NCBI GenBank assembly: GCA_963762825.1 | Contig: CAVXLZ010000002.1 | Coordinates: 868,001-932,000, forward strand | DNA length: 64,000 bases | Direction of reading: 5' to 3' | DNA from: Miltoncostaea sp963762825 | GTDB lineage: Bacteria > Actinomycetota > Thermoleophilia > Miltoncostaeales > Miltoncostaeaceae | Part shown: piece by piece, positions 1 to 8,378 of the stretch | Layout: each line of letters opens with the position of its first letter | How positions within the stretch are numbered: the first letter of the stretch is position 1 | Notes under the pieces: model-generated | The model's input: the letters and a program-made list of their open reading frames with translations, nothing else | Databases searched by the model: none | What the model was told of the DNA's origin: nothing | Position numbers and translations under genes: made by a program

Positions 1-1
1 G

Positions 2-115
2 GTGGTCTTCATGGACGAGGGCATCATCGTGGAGCAGGGCGACCCCGCCCAGGTCCTCGGCGCCCCGCAGCAGGAGCGCACCAAGCGCTTCCTGTCGCGG
101 GTGCTCGACGGGTAG
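2..115 (+). CDS. Polar amino-acid ABC transporter ATP-binding protein, C-terminal fragment
   Basis: Only the last 37 codons lie in the window; the gene begins upstream. The tail reads as the end of a GlnQ/HisP-type ATPase: an 'FMDEGIIVEQG' segment after the H-loop region, followed by 'PQQERTKRFLSRVL', which is highly characteristic of the polar amino-acid uptake family. The protein would energise import of an amino acid through a membrane permease. The Walker motifs lie outside the window, so substrate cannot be judged. Confidence 0.8.
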   Translation: MVFMDEGIIVEQGDPAQVLGAPQQERTKRFLSRVLDG

Positions 116-138
116 CCCTCCGCCCCCTCGGCTGTGCA

Positions 139-849
139 TCAGCGACCCGGGGGTGGTGAGCCGAACTCCCGCTGAACCGCGTCGAGCGCGAGCAGCTCCT
201 CGAGCGCCGCGGGCTCGGGCGCCAGGCCCAGCCGGCGCGCGAGGGCATCGGCAAGGGCCTCCTCGACCCGGACCCGGTCGGGATCGCCGCCCTCGGCGGC
301 GATCGAGGTCGCCGCCACGTCGGGGGCCCCGCACGCGGTCATCGCCCGGAACCACTCCAGGTCGGGGTCGCGATTCAGGGAGAGGCCGTGGCTCGTGACA
401 CCGCCGCTGACGCGGATGCCGACACTCCCGAGTTTGCGACCCCCGGCGTAGAGGCCCATCGCGTCGGAGCCCGGAGCTGCGGACACGATGCCGGCCGCGT
501 CGGCCATCGATCCGACCAGCGCCTCCACGAACTCCCGGACGCGTCTTCCCGCCCTCAGGTCGGCGATCGCGTAGCCCACCGTCTGGCCGGGGCCGTGCCA
601 GGTCATCTGCCCGCCCCGGTCCACCGCCACGAACGACGCGCCCATGGCCGCCAGCGACCGGTCGTCGAGGAAGAGATCCTCCCGTCGGCCGTGGCGCCCG
701 GAGGTGAAGGTGGGCGGATGCTCGAGCAGCCAGAGCACGTCGGGGATGTCGCCCCGCCCCCGCGCCGCCGCCAGGGCGCGCTGAACCTCCCACGCGCGCT
801 GGTAGTCGATCGTCGCGGTGCGGACGAGGAGTGCCGGTCGCGACCTCAT
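139..849 (-). CDS. lipB: Octanoyltransferase LipB
   Basis: Transfers the octanoyl group from octanoyl-ACP to lipoyl domains, the first step of protein lipoylation in the cytosol. The 236-residue product has the family signatures in order: 'RGGQMTWHGPGQ' near residue 80, 'GRKLGSVGIRV' with the conserved lysine, 'GVTSHGLSLN', and 'TACGAPDV' with the catalytic cysteine. The ATG at 849 shares an ATGA with the stop of the acetyltransferase upstream, so the two are probably cotranscribed. The same frame is open further upstream, but that part is a shadow of the neighbour. No lipA is seen nearby. Confidence 0.93.
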   Translation of the reverse strand: MRSRPALLVRTATIDYQRAWEVQRALAAARGRGDIPDVLWLLEHPPTFTSGRHGRREDLFLDDRSLAAMGASFVAVDRGGQMTWHGPGQTVGYAIADLRAGRRVREFVEALVGSMADAAGIVSAAPGSDAMGLYAGGRKLGSVGIRVSGGVTSHGLSLNRDPDLEWFRAMTACGAPDVAATSIAAEGGDPDRVRVEEALADALARRLGLAPEPAALEELLALDAVQREFGSPPPGR

Positions 850-1358
850 CCGGCGTCCACTTCGAGGTGGCGCTCCACGATGGTCACGTCCCTCCAGGCC
901 CCTTCCCGTCGCCCGTGGGCGCGATGCGTCCCCACCGTGCGGAAGCCGGAGCCGAGCGCCAGGGCGAGCCCCGCGGCGTTCTCCGGGAGGATCATCCCGA
1001 CGAGCTTCCAGTAGCCGTACGAGGGGGCCGCCTCGGTCAGCGCCGCGAGCATCAGCCGCCCGAATCCCCGCCCGTGGTACACCCCGGCGACGTAGACCGT
1101 GTACTCGCCGACCCCCTCGTACCAGGAGCGGTGGGAGAAGGGGGCGATCGCCGACCAGGCCACCACGTCGTCCTCGATCGTCCCGCACCAGACCGGCGCC
1201 CGCCGCGGGCGGGCCGCCAGCCAGGCCCGTCGCTCGTCGGCGCTGTGCGGCCCGGTGGCGAAGGTGGCGAGGCCTCCGGACGCCGCCTCGTCGTAGATTG
1301 CGCCGATCGCGTGCGCGTCACTGCTCGCGGCGGGGCGGATGACGAACGGAGCGTTCAC
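846..1358 (-). CDS. GNAT N-acetyltransferase, phosphinothricin-acetyltransferase-like
   Basis: About 170 residues with a single GNAT fold. It opens with 'FVIRPAASSDAHAIGAIY', has the acetyl-CoA loop 'VYHGRGFGRLM' and ends with 'LGFRTVG'-like strands. The pattern matches the PAT/Bar group (acetylation of small amino compounds), but the substrate cannot be deduced. I chose the GTG at 1358 because a TAGAGT hexamer lies 8 nt upstream and the residues before it do not look like protein. It overlaps lipB by 4 bp. Confidence 0.8.
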   Translation of the reverse strand: MNAPFVIRPAASSDAHAIGAIYDEAASGGLATFATGPHSADERRAWLAARPRRAPVWCGTIEDDVVAWSAIAPFSHRSWYEGVGEYTVYVAGVYHGRGFGRLMLAALTEAAPSYGYWKLVGMILPENAAGLALALGSGFRTVGTHRAHGRREGAWRDVTIVERHLEVDAG

Positions 1359-1528
1359 AGTCGCCCACTCTAGTGCCGTGCCCGCCGGCGTTGGCCGCGT
1401 TCCGGCCGCCCTCATCGGCAGCGAGCCAGAAGCATCCGACGTTTCGGCGACGCGGCACTAGTCTTCCGCCAGAAGGCCTAGGGTGTAGTGACGAGCTGGT
1501 CCGAGCTGTGGTACGAAACAGGATAGGA

Positions 1529-3610
1529 ATGACGAGAAAATCCGCCCACTGGGCGTGGCTCGTGGCATCCCTCGCGGCTGTCACCCTCTTCTCGCTGCTC
1601 GCGGCGCCGAAGGCCACCTCCGAGCAGGCGTCGTCGGACACCCGGCGCGCACAGGCCGGCTACATCGATGCCGGAGACGAGCACACCTGCGCGATCCTCG
1701 CCGACCGCTCCGTGCGCTGCTGGGGAAAGGGCCTCGCCGGCCGCCTCGGCTACGGGAACGAGAGCAACGTGCTCACGGCCGGAGCCTCCGGGCCGGTGAA
1801 CGTCGGAGCCGGTCGCAGCGCTCGCGCGATCGTCGCCGGCGACTTCCACACGTGCGCGATCCTCGACGATGGCAGCGTCCGCTGCTGGGGCTTCGGCGCC
1901 AACGGTCGCCTCGGCTACGCGAGCTCGGCCAACGTCCTCTCGCCCGCGCAGGCACCGGCGGTGGACCTCGGGCCCGGCCGGACCGCCACGGCCATCACCG
2001 CCGGGGCATCGCACACGTGCGCGATCCTCGACGACGGCACCGTGCGGTGCTGGGGCAACGGTGTCTCCGGGCGTCTCGGCTACGGCAATCAGCAGTCGAT
2101 CGGCGACGACGAGCCGCCCGCGAGCGCAGGTCCCGTCAACATCGGCGCCGGTCGCACGGCCGTCGCGATCTCGGCGGGGGACTTCCACACCTGCGTCGTC
2201 CGTGACGACGCCCAGATCCTGTGCTGGGGCTTCGGTTCCGCCGGTCAGCTCGGGTACGGGGGCACGTCCGACATCGGCGACGACGAGACCCCCGGCAGCG
2301 CCGGGCCCGTGAACCTCGGCGGTCGCACGGTGCGCGCCGTCTCGGGCGGCAAGGGGCACACGTGCGTCATCCTCGACGATCGCAGCGTCCGCTGCTGGGG
2401 CTTCGGCGCCGACGGACGGCTCGGGTACGGGGGGACCGGGACCATCCCCGCGGCGGTCAGCGCGCCACCGGTCAACCTCGGGCCCGGCCGCACGGCTGCC
2501 GCCATCGCGGCCGGCGAGGCCCACACGTGCGCGATCCTGGACACCGGAGCGGTGCGCTGCTGGGGCTTCGGTGGCAACGGGCGGCTCGGGGGGGGCAACA
2601 CCAGCGCGATCGGCGACGATCCCGGCGAGACCCCCGCGAGCGTGCCGCCGGTCGATCTCGGCGAACGCACCGCCCGGGCGCTCAGCGTCGGCTTCTCGCA
2701 CAGCTGCGCGGGCCTCGACGACGGCTCCGTCCGGTGCTGGGGATTCGGCGGTAGCGGGCGGCTCGGTTACGGGAACGAGACGAGCGTCGGCGACAGCGCG
2801 GAGCGCAGCGTCCTCCTCGCCGGATCGCTGCAGCTCGGCGGCACCGTCGCGCCGGCGGTCGCCGACCTCCGGCTCGCGATCTCCGCCGCCACGGGCCAGC
2901 TCCCGGTGGGCGCCGCCACGACCCTCTCCGTCTCGGTGGGCAACAGCGGGCCCGACGCGACCGGCGGAGTGGCCGTGTCCCTGCCCGCCCCCGCCGGGTT
3001 GCGCTACAGCCCGGGCGCTGCGCAGCAGGGGAGCTTCAGCCCGAGCTCGGGCGTCTGGACGATCGGCACGCTCGCACCCGGCGCGTTGCTCACGCTGACC
3101 CTCCCCACGACGGCCGCCGCGCCCGGCACGCAGGTCGTGTCGGCCGAGGTCGCCGCGTCGTCGGTGCTCGACCCGACTTCCACTCCCGGGAACGGGGTTC
3201 CGGAGGACGACCGCGCCGACGTCACCCTGATCGTCCCTGCCGTCGCGGCCCCGCCGGCGACGAGCGCCAAGACGCGGGTCCGCGCGCGCGGCCTGCGCGT
3301 CAGGGTCGTGCGCTACCCCCGGCGCGGCAAGGTGAAGCGGCTGAAGGTCGCCGGGATCCTCTACCTGCCGAAGAGATCGCCTGCCCTGCGCTGCGCCGGG
3401 CGCGTCCGTGCGCGGGCGAAGATCGGACGACGGACCGTCGCGGTCAAGGCGGGGAAGCTGCGGATGCGCAAGAAGGCATGCCGCTACACGGTGAACCTGA
3501 AGCCGAAGAGGACCGGCTCGGCCCGTCGCGTGAAGGTCACGGCCAAGTATCTCGGCAACGCGCAGGTTCGTCCGCGCACCTCGCGCGCTCTGAAGGTCCG
3601 CATCAGGTAG
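1529..3610 (+). CDS. Secreted RCC1-repeat / DUF11 protein with basic C-terminus
   Basis: 693 residues. An N-terminal signal peptide (about residues 1-32, hydrophobic core 'LVASLAAVTLFSLLAA') is followed by seven RCC1-type repeats, each with 'HTCAILDDGSVRCWG' and 'GRLGYG' variants and two cysteines. Then comes a DUF11-like domain (roughly residues 450-570) containing 'ISAATGQLPVGAATTLSV'. The last 120 residues are very rich in Arg and Lys. The ATG at 1529 follows an AGGATAGG Shine-Dalgarno-like stretch. It is probably an exported surface protein; its ligand is unknown. The paired cysteines in every repeat suggest disulfides. Confidence 0.8.
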   Translation: MTRKSAHWAWLVASLAAVTLFSLLAAPKATSEQASSDTRRAQAGYIDAGDEHTCAILADRSVRCWGKGLAGRLGYGNESNVLTAGASGPVNVGAGRSARAIVAGDFHTCAILDDGSVRCWGFGANGRLGYASSANVLSPAQAPAVDLGPGRTATAITAGASHTCAILDDGTVRCWGNGVSGRLGYGNQQSIGDDEPPASAGPVNIGAGRTAVAISAGDFHTCVVRDDAQILCWGFGSAGQLGYGGTSDIGDDETPGSAGPVNLGGRTVRAVSGGKGHTCVILDDRSVRCWGFGADGRLGYGGTGTIPAAVSAPPVNLGPGRTAAAIAAGEAHTCAILDTGAVRCWGFGGNGRLGGGNTSAIGDDPGETPASVPPVDLGERTARALSVGFSHSCAGLDDGSVRCWGFGGSGRLGYGNETSVGDSAERSVLLAGSLQLGGTVAPAVADLRLAISAATGQLPVGAATTLSVSVGNSGPDATGGVAVSLPAPAGLRYSPGAAQQGSFSPSSGVWTIGTLAPGALLTLTLPTTAAAPGTQVVSAEVAASSVLDPTSTPGNGVPEDDRADVTLIVPAVAAPPATSAKTRVRARGLRVRVVRYPRRGKVKRLKVAGILYLPKRSPALRCAGRVRARAKIGRRTVAVKAGKLRMRKKACRYTVNLKPKRTGSARRVKVTAKYLGNAQVRPRTSRALKVRIR

Positions 3611-3622
3611 CGCACCGCCGGG

Positions 3623-4873
3623 TCAGGGCGAGGCGGGGGTCACTCCCACATCGCCCGGCCGGTCCTTGAGCTCCACCCGGAGAACGACGCGCCGCCCCTC
3701 GCGCAGAACGGTGAGCGACAGGTCGTCGCCCACGGCCCGGGACGAGACCGCGCGGCTCACGTCCGCCATGTCCTCCACCGTTCGCCCGTCCACGGCCACG
3801 ATCAGATCTCCTCCGCGGGGGACGTCGGCGCCCTCGGGCGTGGTGGCGGCGCGCAGCCCCGCCTTCTTCGCCGGGCCGCGGTCGTCAACGTCGACGACGG
3901 CCACGCCACGAACGTCGCCGATACCCAGGCCCTCGGCGATCGCGGGGGTCACCGAGCGCCCGGTCACTCCGAGCCACGCGTGGGTCGCCCGGCCGGTGGC
4001 GATGATCGAATCGGCGACCGGTCGGATCGTGTCGATCGGCACGGCGAAGCCGATGCCGTTGCTGCCCCCGCTCTCGGTCGCGATCTGGGAGTTGATGCCC
4101 AGCACGCGCCCCCGGCGGTCGAGCAGCGGACCACCCGAGTTGCCCTGGTTGATCGCAGCATCGGTCTGGACGACGTTCTGGATCTCGAAGCCGTTCGGCG
4201 CGGTGATGATCCGCTTGAGCGCCGAGACGATCCCGGTCGTCGCGGTGCGCTCGAGCCCGAAGGGATTGCCGATCGCAACGACCGGGTCGCCCACCACCAG
4301 CCCCGCGCTGCGACCCAACGGGAGCGGGGTGACGCCCGAGGGGGGGTCGGCGACGAGCAACACCGCCAGGTCGGTGCTCTCGTCCGTGCCGAGAACCGAG
4401 GCCCTGCTCTCGGTGCCGTCGTCGAAGGTGACCGTGGCGCTCGTGGAGCCGTCGACCACGTGTGCGTTGGTGAGCACGCGTCCGCGTCGGTCGACCAGGA
4501 AGCCCGAGCCGAAGCGGCCGCCCGAGGCCGCGTTGCCGACGGTCACCTTGACCACCGCCGGAGCGCTCTCGGCGACGATCTCCTGCACGCTCCGGGCCGC
4601 CGTTGCGGCACCGTCGCTCGGCGCGGTGGGCGACGCGCTCGCGGTGACCGGGACGCCGGCCGGCAGCGGGGTGCGATCCCCCGCCACGATCGTCGTGTCG
4701 CCTCCCAGGTTTCCGGTGATCGCGGCGCCGCCGAGGGCGATGCATCCGCCGACGACCGCAGGGACGAGGGCTCCGCCGAGCCATCGAGGCGGGCGCCGGC
4801 GCGCGGGGGGCGGAGATGGCGGCGGCGGTGGCGGGGCGAAGGGGTTCTCGCCGGTTGGTCCATACGACGGCAC
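3623..4873 (-). CDS. Membrane-anchored HtrA/DegP-type serine protease with PDZ domain
   Basis: Envelope quality-control protease of the S1C family. A proline-rich cytoplasmic stub and one membrane segment (about residues 35-55) precede a trypsin-like domain. The triad is visible: His in 'LTNAHVVDGS' (about residue 138), Asp in 'DESTDLAVLLV', and Ser in 'GNSGGPLLD'. A C-terminal PDZ domain carries 'GVAVVDVDDRGPAKKAGL'. I prefer GTG 4873 to the in-frame GTG at 4882 because a TAGTGT hexamer lies 7 nt before 4873. It is divergent from the response regulator, so a link to envelope stress signalling is plausible. Confidence 0.9.
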   Translation of the reverse strand: MPSYGPTGENPFAPPPPPPSPPPARRRPPRWLGGALVPAVVGGCIALGGAAITGNLGGDTTIVAGDRTPLPAGVPVTASASPTAPSDGAATAARSVQEIVAESAPAVVKVTVGNAASGGRFGSGFLVDRRGRVLTNAHVVDGSTSATVTFDDGTESRASVLGTDESTDLAVLLVADPPSGVTPLPLGRSAGLVVGDPVVAIGNPFGLERTATTGIVSALKRIITAPNGFEIQNVVQTDAAINQGNSGGPLLDRRGRVLGINSQIATESGGSNGIGFAVPIDTIRPVADSIIATGRATHAWLGVTGRSVTPAIAEGLGIGDVRGVAVVDVDDRGPAKKAGLRAATTPEGADVPRGGDLIVAVDGRTVEDMADVSRAVSSRAVGDDLSLTVLREGRRVVLRVELKDRPGDVGVTPASP

Positions 4874-4880
4874 GAAGAGC

Positions 4881-4886
4881 ACACTA
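4881..4886 (-). promoter_or_regulatory. -10-like TAGTGT before the htrA-like protease gene
   Basis: TAGTGT on the minus strand lies 7 nt before GTG 4873, with no Shine-Dalgarno in between. It fits the spacing seen at other genes here and at the tRNA, implying a leaderless transcript. Confidence 0.5.
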
Positions 4887-4971
4887 GCGCCCGTTCTTTA
4901 AGGCTCCGGGAAGGCTCGGTCGCTTCCATCGGGCCCCCGCTACCATCACGAGACGCGCCGGAGGGGAAGCC

Positions 4972-5667
4972 ATGTCCGATCGCATCCTCGTGGTCGAGGA
5001 CGAGCAGTCCATCAGAACGATCGTCGAGTACGCGCTGCGCGACGCCGGCTTCTCGGTGATCGGCGCCGGGCGAGGGGACGAGGCGCTCGATGTGATCGAG
5101 CGTGAGCCGATCGATCTGGTCGTGCTCGACGTGATGCTTCCCGGCCTGGACGGGCTGGAGGTCTGCAAGCGCATCCGGGCCGATCGCAACCTCCCGATCA
5201 TCATGCTCTCCGCCCGCGGGGAGGAGCTCGACAAGGTGCTCGGGCTCGAGTTGGGCGCGGACGACTACGTGACCAAGCCCTTCTCGCCGCGAGAGCTCGT
5301 CTCCCGGGTCAAGGCCAACCTGCGACGCGCCCGCCTCGAACCCGACCGCTCGGCCGCCCTGCGGATCGGCGACCTCGAGATCGACCCCGTGTCGCGCACG
5401 GTCACCCGTGCCGGCGAAGAGCTCGTGTTGACGTACTCCGAGTTCGAGATCCTCAACAAGCTCGCGAGCTCGCCCCGTCGCGTCTTCACCCGGGAGGAGC
5501 TGATGAACCACCTGTGGAAGGGGACCTTCTACGGAGACCTGCGGAGCGTTGACGTGCACGTGCGCCACCTCCGCCAGAAGGTCGAGGTCGACGACTCCGC
5601 CCCCGTCCTGATCCGCACCGTGCGCGGCGTCGGCTACGCGTTCGGCGGGGAGGATGCGCGAGGGTGA
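4972..5667 (+). CDS. OmpR/PhoB-family response regulator (RegX3-like)
   Basis: 231 residues: receiver domain (1-115) with acidic pocket E9/D10, phospho-acceptor Asp53 in 'LVVLDVMLPGLDG' and conserved Lys in 'DDYVTKPFSPREL', then a winged-helix DNA-binding domain ending 'LIRTVRGVGYAF'. It should be phosphorylated by the kinase encoded immediately downstream, whose GTG start overlaps this stop. The ATG is preceded by GGAGGGGAAG, a good ribosome-binding site. Regulon unknown; phosphate, envelope and stress are typical for the family. Confidence 0.92.
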   Translation: MSDRILVVEDEQSIRTIVEYALRDAGFSVIGAGRGDEALDVIEREPIDLVVLDVMLPGLDGLEVCKRIRADRNLPIIMLSARGEELDKVLGLELGADDYVTKPFSPRELVSRVKANLRRARLEPDRSAALRIGDLEIDPVSRTVTRAGEELVLTYSEFEILNKLASSPRRVFTREELMNHLWKGTFYGDLRSVDVHVRHLRQKVEVDDSAPVLIRTVRGVGYAFGGEDARG

Positions 5668-7499
5668 CCCGCCGCCGCGGCTTCGGCTTGCAGGGGTGGC
5701 TCGTGGGGGCCCTGCTCGCCGTGGGCATGGCCGCGAGCCTGGCGGTGCTCCTGGTGGTGCTGCCCACGCTCGAGTCGAGCGTGCGCGGCGACCGCGCCAA
5801 GCGCGACGGTGAGGATCTGGTGCGCGAGCTGGCCATCCTCGCGCGTACCCCGGGCATCCCCTCCCTGGCTCCGCCGGAGGCCGATCTGCGCGCCTTCGCC
5901 CAGAGCGTGCGCGACCAGACGCAGGCGGAGGTGCGGGTGCGCTTCCAGCGGCGAGGTCTGGGCCAGCCGACGGTCATCGTCACCGCCCCCGAGGGCGCAG
6001 TGCTGGTGTCGCAGGTCGACGGGCGCGTGAGCTCGGGTCGCTTCGCGATCATCGACGACGGTGCCGCCGTCGCGGCCGCCGCGTCGCTCGGCCAGCTGGG
6101 CGGTGATGCCGTCGGGCAGGTCACCGTCGCTCGCGAGGTGAGAGGGCTCGCCCCCGAGCTCGCCATCGTGCGCAATCGTGTCATCCTGGCGATGATCGCG
6201 GTGCTCGGACTCGCCGCGCTCGCAGGGATCGCCATTGCGCGCGTGCTGGGCGGGCGTATCCGGCGGCTTGCCGGGACGGCCGCCACCCTGGCGGCGGGCG
6301 ATCTCTCGGCCCGCTATCCGCGCGGACGGGTGGCGCCGGAGGAGATCGTCACCCTCGGCGAGAGCCTGAACGGGATGGCGGGCAGGCTCCAGTCGCTGGT
6401 GGCCGAGATCACCAGCGAGCGCGACCGCGACCGGGCGCTGATCGGGTCCCTGGCCGAAGGCGTTCTCGCGGTCGCCCCCGACGGCACCGTCGCCGTGGCG
6501 AACGATGCCGCCAACGGGCTGCTGGGGTTGCCGGAGGACGCCGAGTCCGCGCGTCTGGATGGCCTGCCGCCGCCGATCCTCGAGGCCGTCCTCGCCGTCC
6601 GCAGCGAGGGCGGTCCCCTCGTCGACCGGCGTCAGGTGGTCCTCCCCGACGGCACGGAGCTCGAGCTCCACGTCGCGCCCCTCGCCGACGACCACACTGC
6701 GGGCACCGTCGTCACGCTGCGCGATGTCACCGAGCAGCGGCGCCTGGAGCGGGCTCGCCGCGACCTGGTGGCCAACGTATCCCACGAACTGAAGACTCCG
6801 ATCGCCGCGTTGAAGGGCTTCCTGGAGTTGCTCGAGGGTGAGGGGGTGGACGAGAGACACCGCCGCGAGTTCCTCGCGTCGATGACTCAGGAGACCGGGC
6901 GGTTGGAGCGCCTGGTGGAGGAGCAGCTCCAGCTGGCGCGCCTCGACGCCGGCGCCCTGCCGCTCGATCGCGAGGAGATCGACCTCGGCGATCTCGCCGA
7001 GGTGATCGTGGCTCCCCGCGCCCCCCTCGCGTCGCGCGACGGCATCAGCCTCTCGGTGAGCCCGGCGGCCGACGGCCCGGTCATGGTGGAGGTCGATCCC
7101 GCCCGCATCGAGCAGGTCCTCCTGATCCTGCTCGACAACGCCCAACGCCACACGCCCCCCGGCGGCCGGGTCGAGGTCGCCATCGGTCGCGACGGTCCGG
7201 ATGCCACCCTGACGGTGAGCGACACCGGGGAGGGGATCCCGCCGGAGGACCAGCCGTTCGTGTTCGACCGCTTCTACCGGGGGGATCCCTCTCGGGAGGG
7301 TCGCAGCGCCGGTCTTGGCCTCGCGATCGCCCGCGGCCTGGCCGCCGCGCACGGGGGCGAGATCTCGCTCCGGTCGCAGCTCGATGCCGGGAGCACCTTC
7401 ACCGTCCGCCTGCCGCTCTCGGTTCCCGGTCAGGTGACCGAGGAGTCGCCGATCCCCGATCTCTCCGGCGTCCGGCCGGCCGGTACGGCGGCCGGGTAG
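5664..7499 (+). CDS. Sensor histidine kinase (HAMP, PAS-like, HisKA, HATPase)
   Basis: 611 residues. It has two transmembrane helices (about 11-33 and 171-195) flanking a 135-residue extracytoplasmic domain, then HAMP, a PAS-like domain (about 255-360), a HisKA domain with phospho-His in 'NVSHELKTPIAALKG' (about residue 374) and a HATPase domain with N-box 'LLDNAQRHT', 'DTGEGIP' and 'GLGLAIA'. The GTG start overlaps the regulator stop by 4 bp, giving a classic cognate pair. The architecture resembles PhoR/SenX3. The extracellular domain has no recognisable ligand motif. Confidence 0.92.
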   Translation: MTRRRGFGLQGWLVGALLAVGMAASLAVLLVVLPTLESSVRGDRAKRDGEDLVRELAILARTPGIPSLAPPEADLRAFAQSVRDQTQAEVRVRFQRRGLGQPTVIVTAPEGAVLVSQVDGRVSSGRFAIIDDGAAVAAAASLGQLGGDAVGQVTVAREVRGLAPELAIVRNRVILAMIAVLGLAALAGIAIARVLGGRIRRLAGTAATLAAGDLSARYPRGRVAPEEIVTLGESLNGMAGRLQSLVAEITSERDRDRALIGSLAEGVLAVAPDGTVAVANDAANGLLGLPEDAESARLDGLPPPILEAVLAVRSEGGPLVDRRQVVLPDGTELELHVAPLADDHTAGTVVTLRDVTEQRRLERARRDLVANVSHELKTPIAALKGFLELLEGEGVDERHRREFLASMTQETGRLERLVEEQLQLARLDAGALPLDREEIDLGDLAEVIVAPRAPLASRDGISLSVSPAADGPVMVEVDPARIEQVLLILLDNAQRHTPPGGRVEVAIGRDGPDATLTVSDTGEGIPPEDQPFVFDRFYRGDPSREGRSAGLGLAIARGLAAAHGGEISLRSQLDAGSTFTVRLPLSVPGQVTEESPIPDLSGVRPAGTAAG

Positions 7500-7502
7500 C
7501 CT
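7497..7502 (+). promoter_or_regulatory. -10-like TAGCCT before the SDR gene
   Basis: TAGCCT (overlapping the kinase stop codon) lies exactly 6 nt before ATG 7509 and there is no Shine-Dalgarno. It could drive a leaderless SDR-glycerate kinase transcript. Confidence 0.4.
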
Positions 7503-7508
7503 TCGGGC

Positions 7509-8378
7509 ATGGGCGCTCTCCAGACGGTTCTGGTCACCGGGGCAGGCCGGGGCATCGGCCGGGCGGTCGTCGAGCTCTTCGACGACGCGGGCTGGCGCGT
7601 CGTCGCCGGGGTGCGCGACGTGCCGGCGGCCACGGAGGCGTACGCCCCTCGGGAGGGTGTCCTCGTCACCGAGCTCGACGTGACCGACCCGGAGTCCGTG
7701 CGCCGCGGGGTCGCCGCCGCCGAGGGTCATGCCGGTGGAGCGCTGACCTGCGTGGTCAGCAACGCGGGCTACGCGGTGCTCGGCGCGGTGGAGGACGCCG
7801 AGCTCGACGTGGTCCGGGCGATGTTCGAGACCAACTTCTTCGGTGCCGCCGCGGTGGTCCAAGCCGCTCTGCCCGCGATGCGGGAGACGGGCCGGGGTTC
7901 GGTCGTGTTCGTCTCATCGATCGGCGCGCGCGTCTCCAATCCGCTGCTCGGCATGTACCACGCATCCAAGTACGCGCTCTCGGCGATGGCGGAGGCCCTG
8001 GCCGTGGAGTGCCGTCCGTTCGGCATTCACGTCGTCACGATCGAGCCCGGCATGGTCGACACCGATTTCCCGAAGGCGACCCGTCCGACCGGCGCGCTCA
8101 GCAGAGGCGAGGGGCCCTATCTGCCGTTGCTCGAGGGGCTGCGTGCGGGCTTCGGGCAGTGGCGCGAGCGCCACCCCACCAGCGCCCAGACCGTCGCCCT
8201 GCCCGTCCTCGCCGCGGCGGAGAACGCCGCCGGGCCGTTTCGCATACCGGTCGGCGAGGACGCTGAGCTGCTGGCCCGCGCCCGCGAGACGACGATCGAC
8301 GATGCGGCGTGGCAGGAGCAGCTTCTGGGCTTCCTCTCGATCGACTGGCCTCGGCGAGCGGCCGTGCCCCCGCAATGA
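7509..8378 (+). CDS. Short-chain dehydrogenase/reductase (SDR)
   Basis: NAD(P)-dependent oxidoreductase of 289 residues. The cofactor motif 'TGAGRGIG' sits near residue 10, 'SNAG' near 90, the catalytic Ser in 'FVSSIGA' and the 'YHASK' active-site Tyr/Lys pair near residue 155-159. The long C-terminus is of the classical 'retinol dehydrogenase-like' type. Its stop overlaps the ATG of glycerate kinase (ATGA), so the two probably share a transcript. The substrate cannot be read from sequence; hydroxypyruvate or tartronate semialdehyde reduction would fit the neighbour but is only a guess. Confidence 0.85.
   Translation: MGALQTVLVTGAGRGIGRAVVELFDDAGWRVVAGVRDVPAATEAYAPREGVLVTELDVTDPESVRRGVAAAEGHAGGALTCVVSNAGYAVLGAVEDAELDVVRAMFETNFFGAAAVVQAALPAMRETGRGSVVFVSSIGARVSNPLLGMYHASKYALSAMAEALAVECRPFGIHVVTIEPGMVDTDFPKATRPTGALSRGEGPYLPLLEGLRAGFGQWRERHPTSAQTVALPVLAAAENAAGPFRIPVGEDAELLARARETTIDDAAWQEQLLGFLSIDWPRRAAVPPQ

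Noticed and set aside
1478..2701. 407-codon minus-strand frame opposite the RCC1 gene
   Set aside because: It merely mirrors the RCC1 repeats and no protein family fits.
5634..7862. 742-codon open frame on the minus strand opposite the histidine kinase
   Set aside because: It is a shadow caused by GC-rich codon use: the plus strand has complete HisKA/HATPase motifs, while this frame has no recognisable domain.
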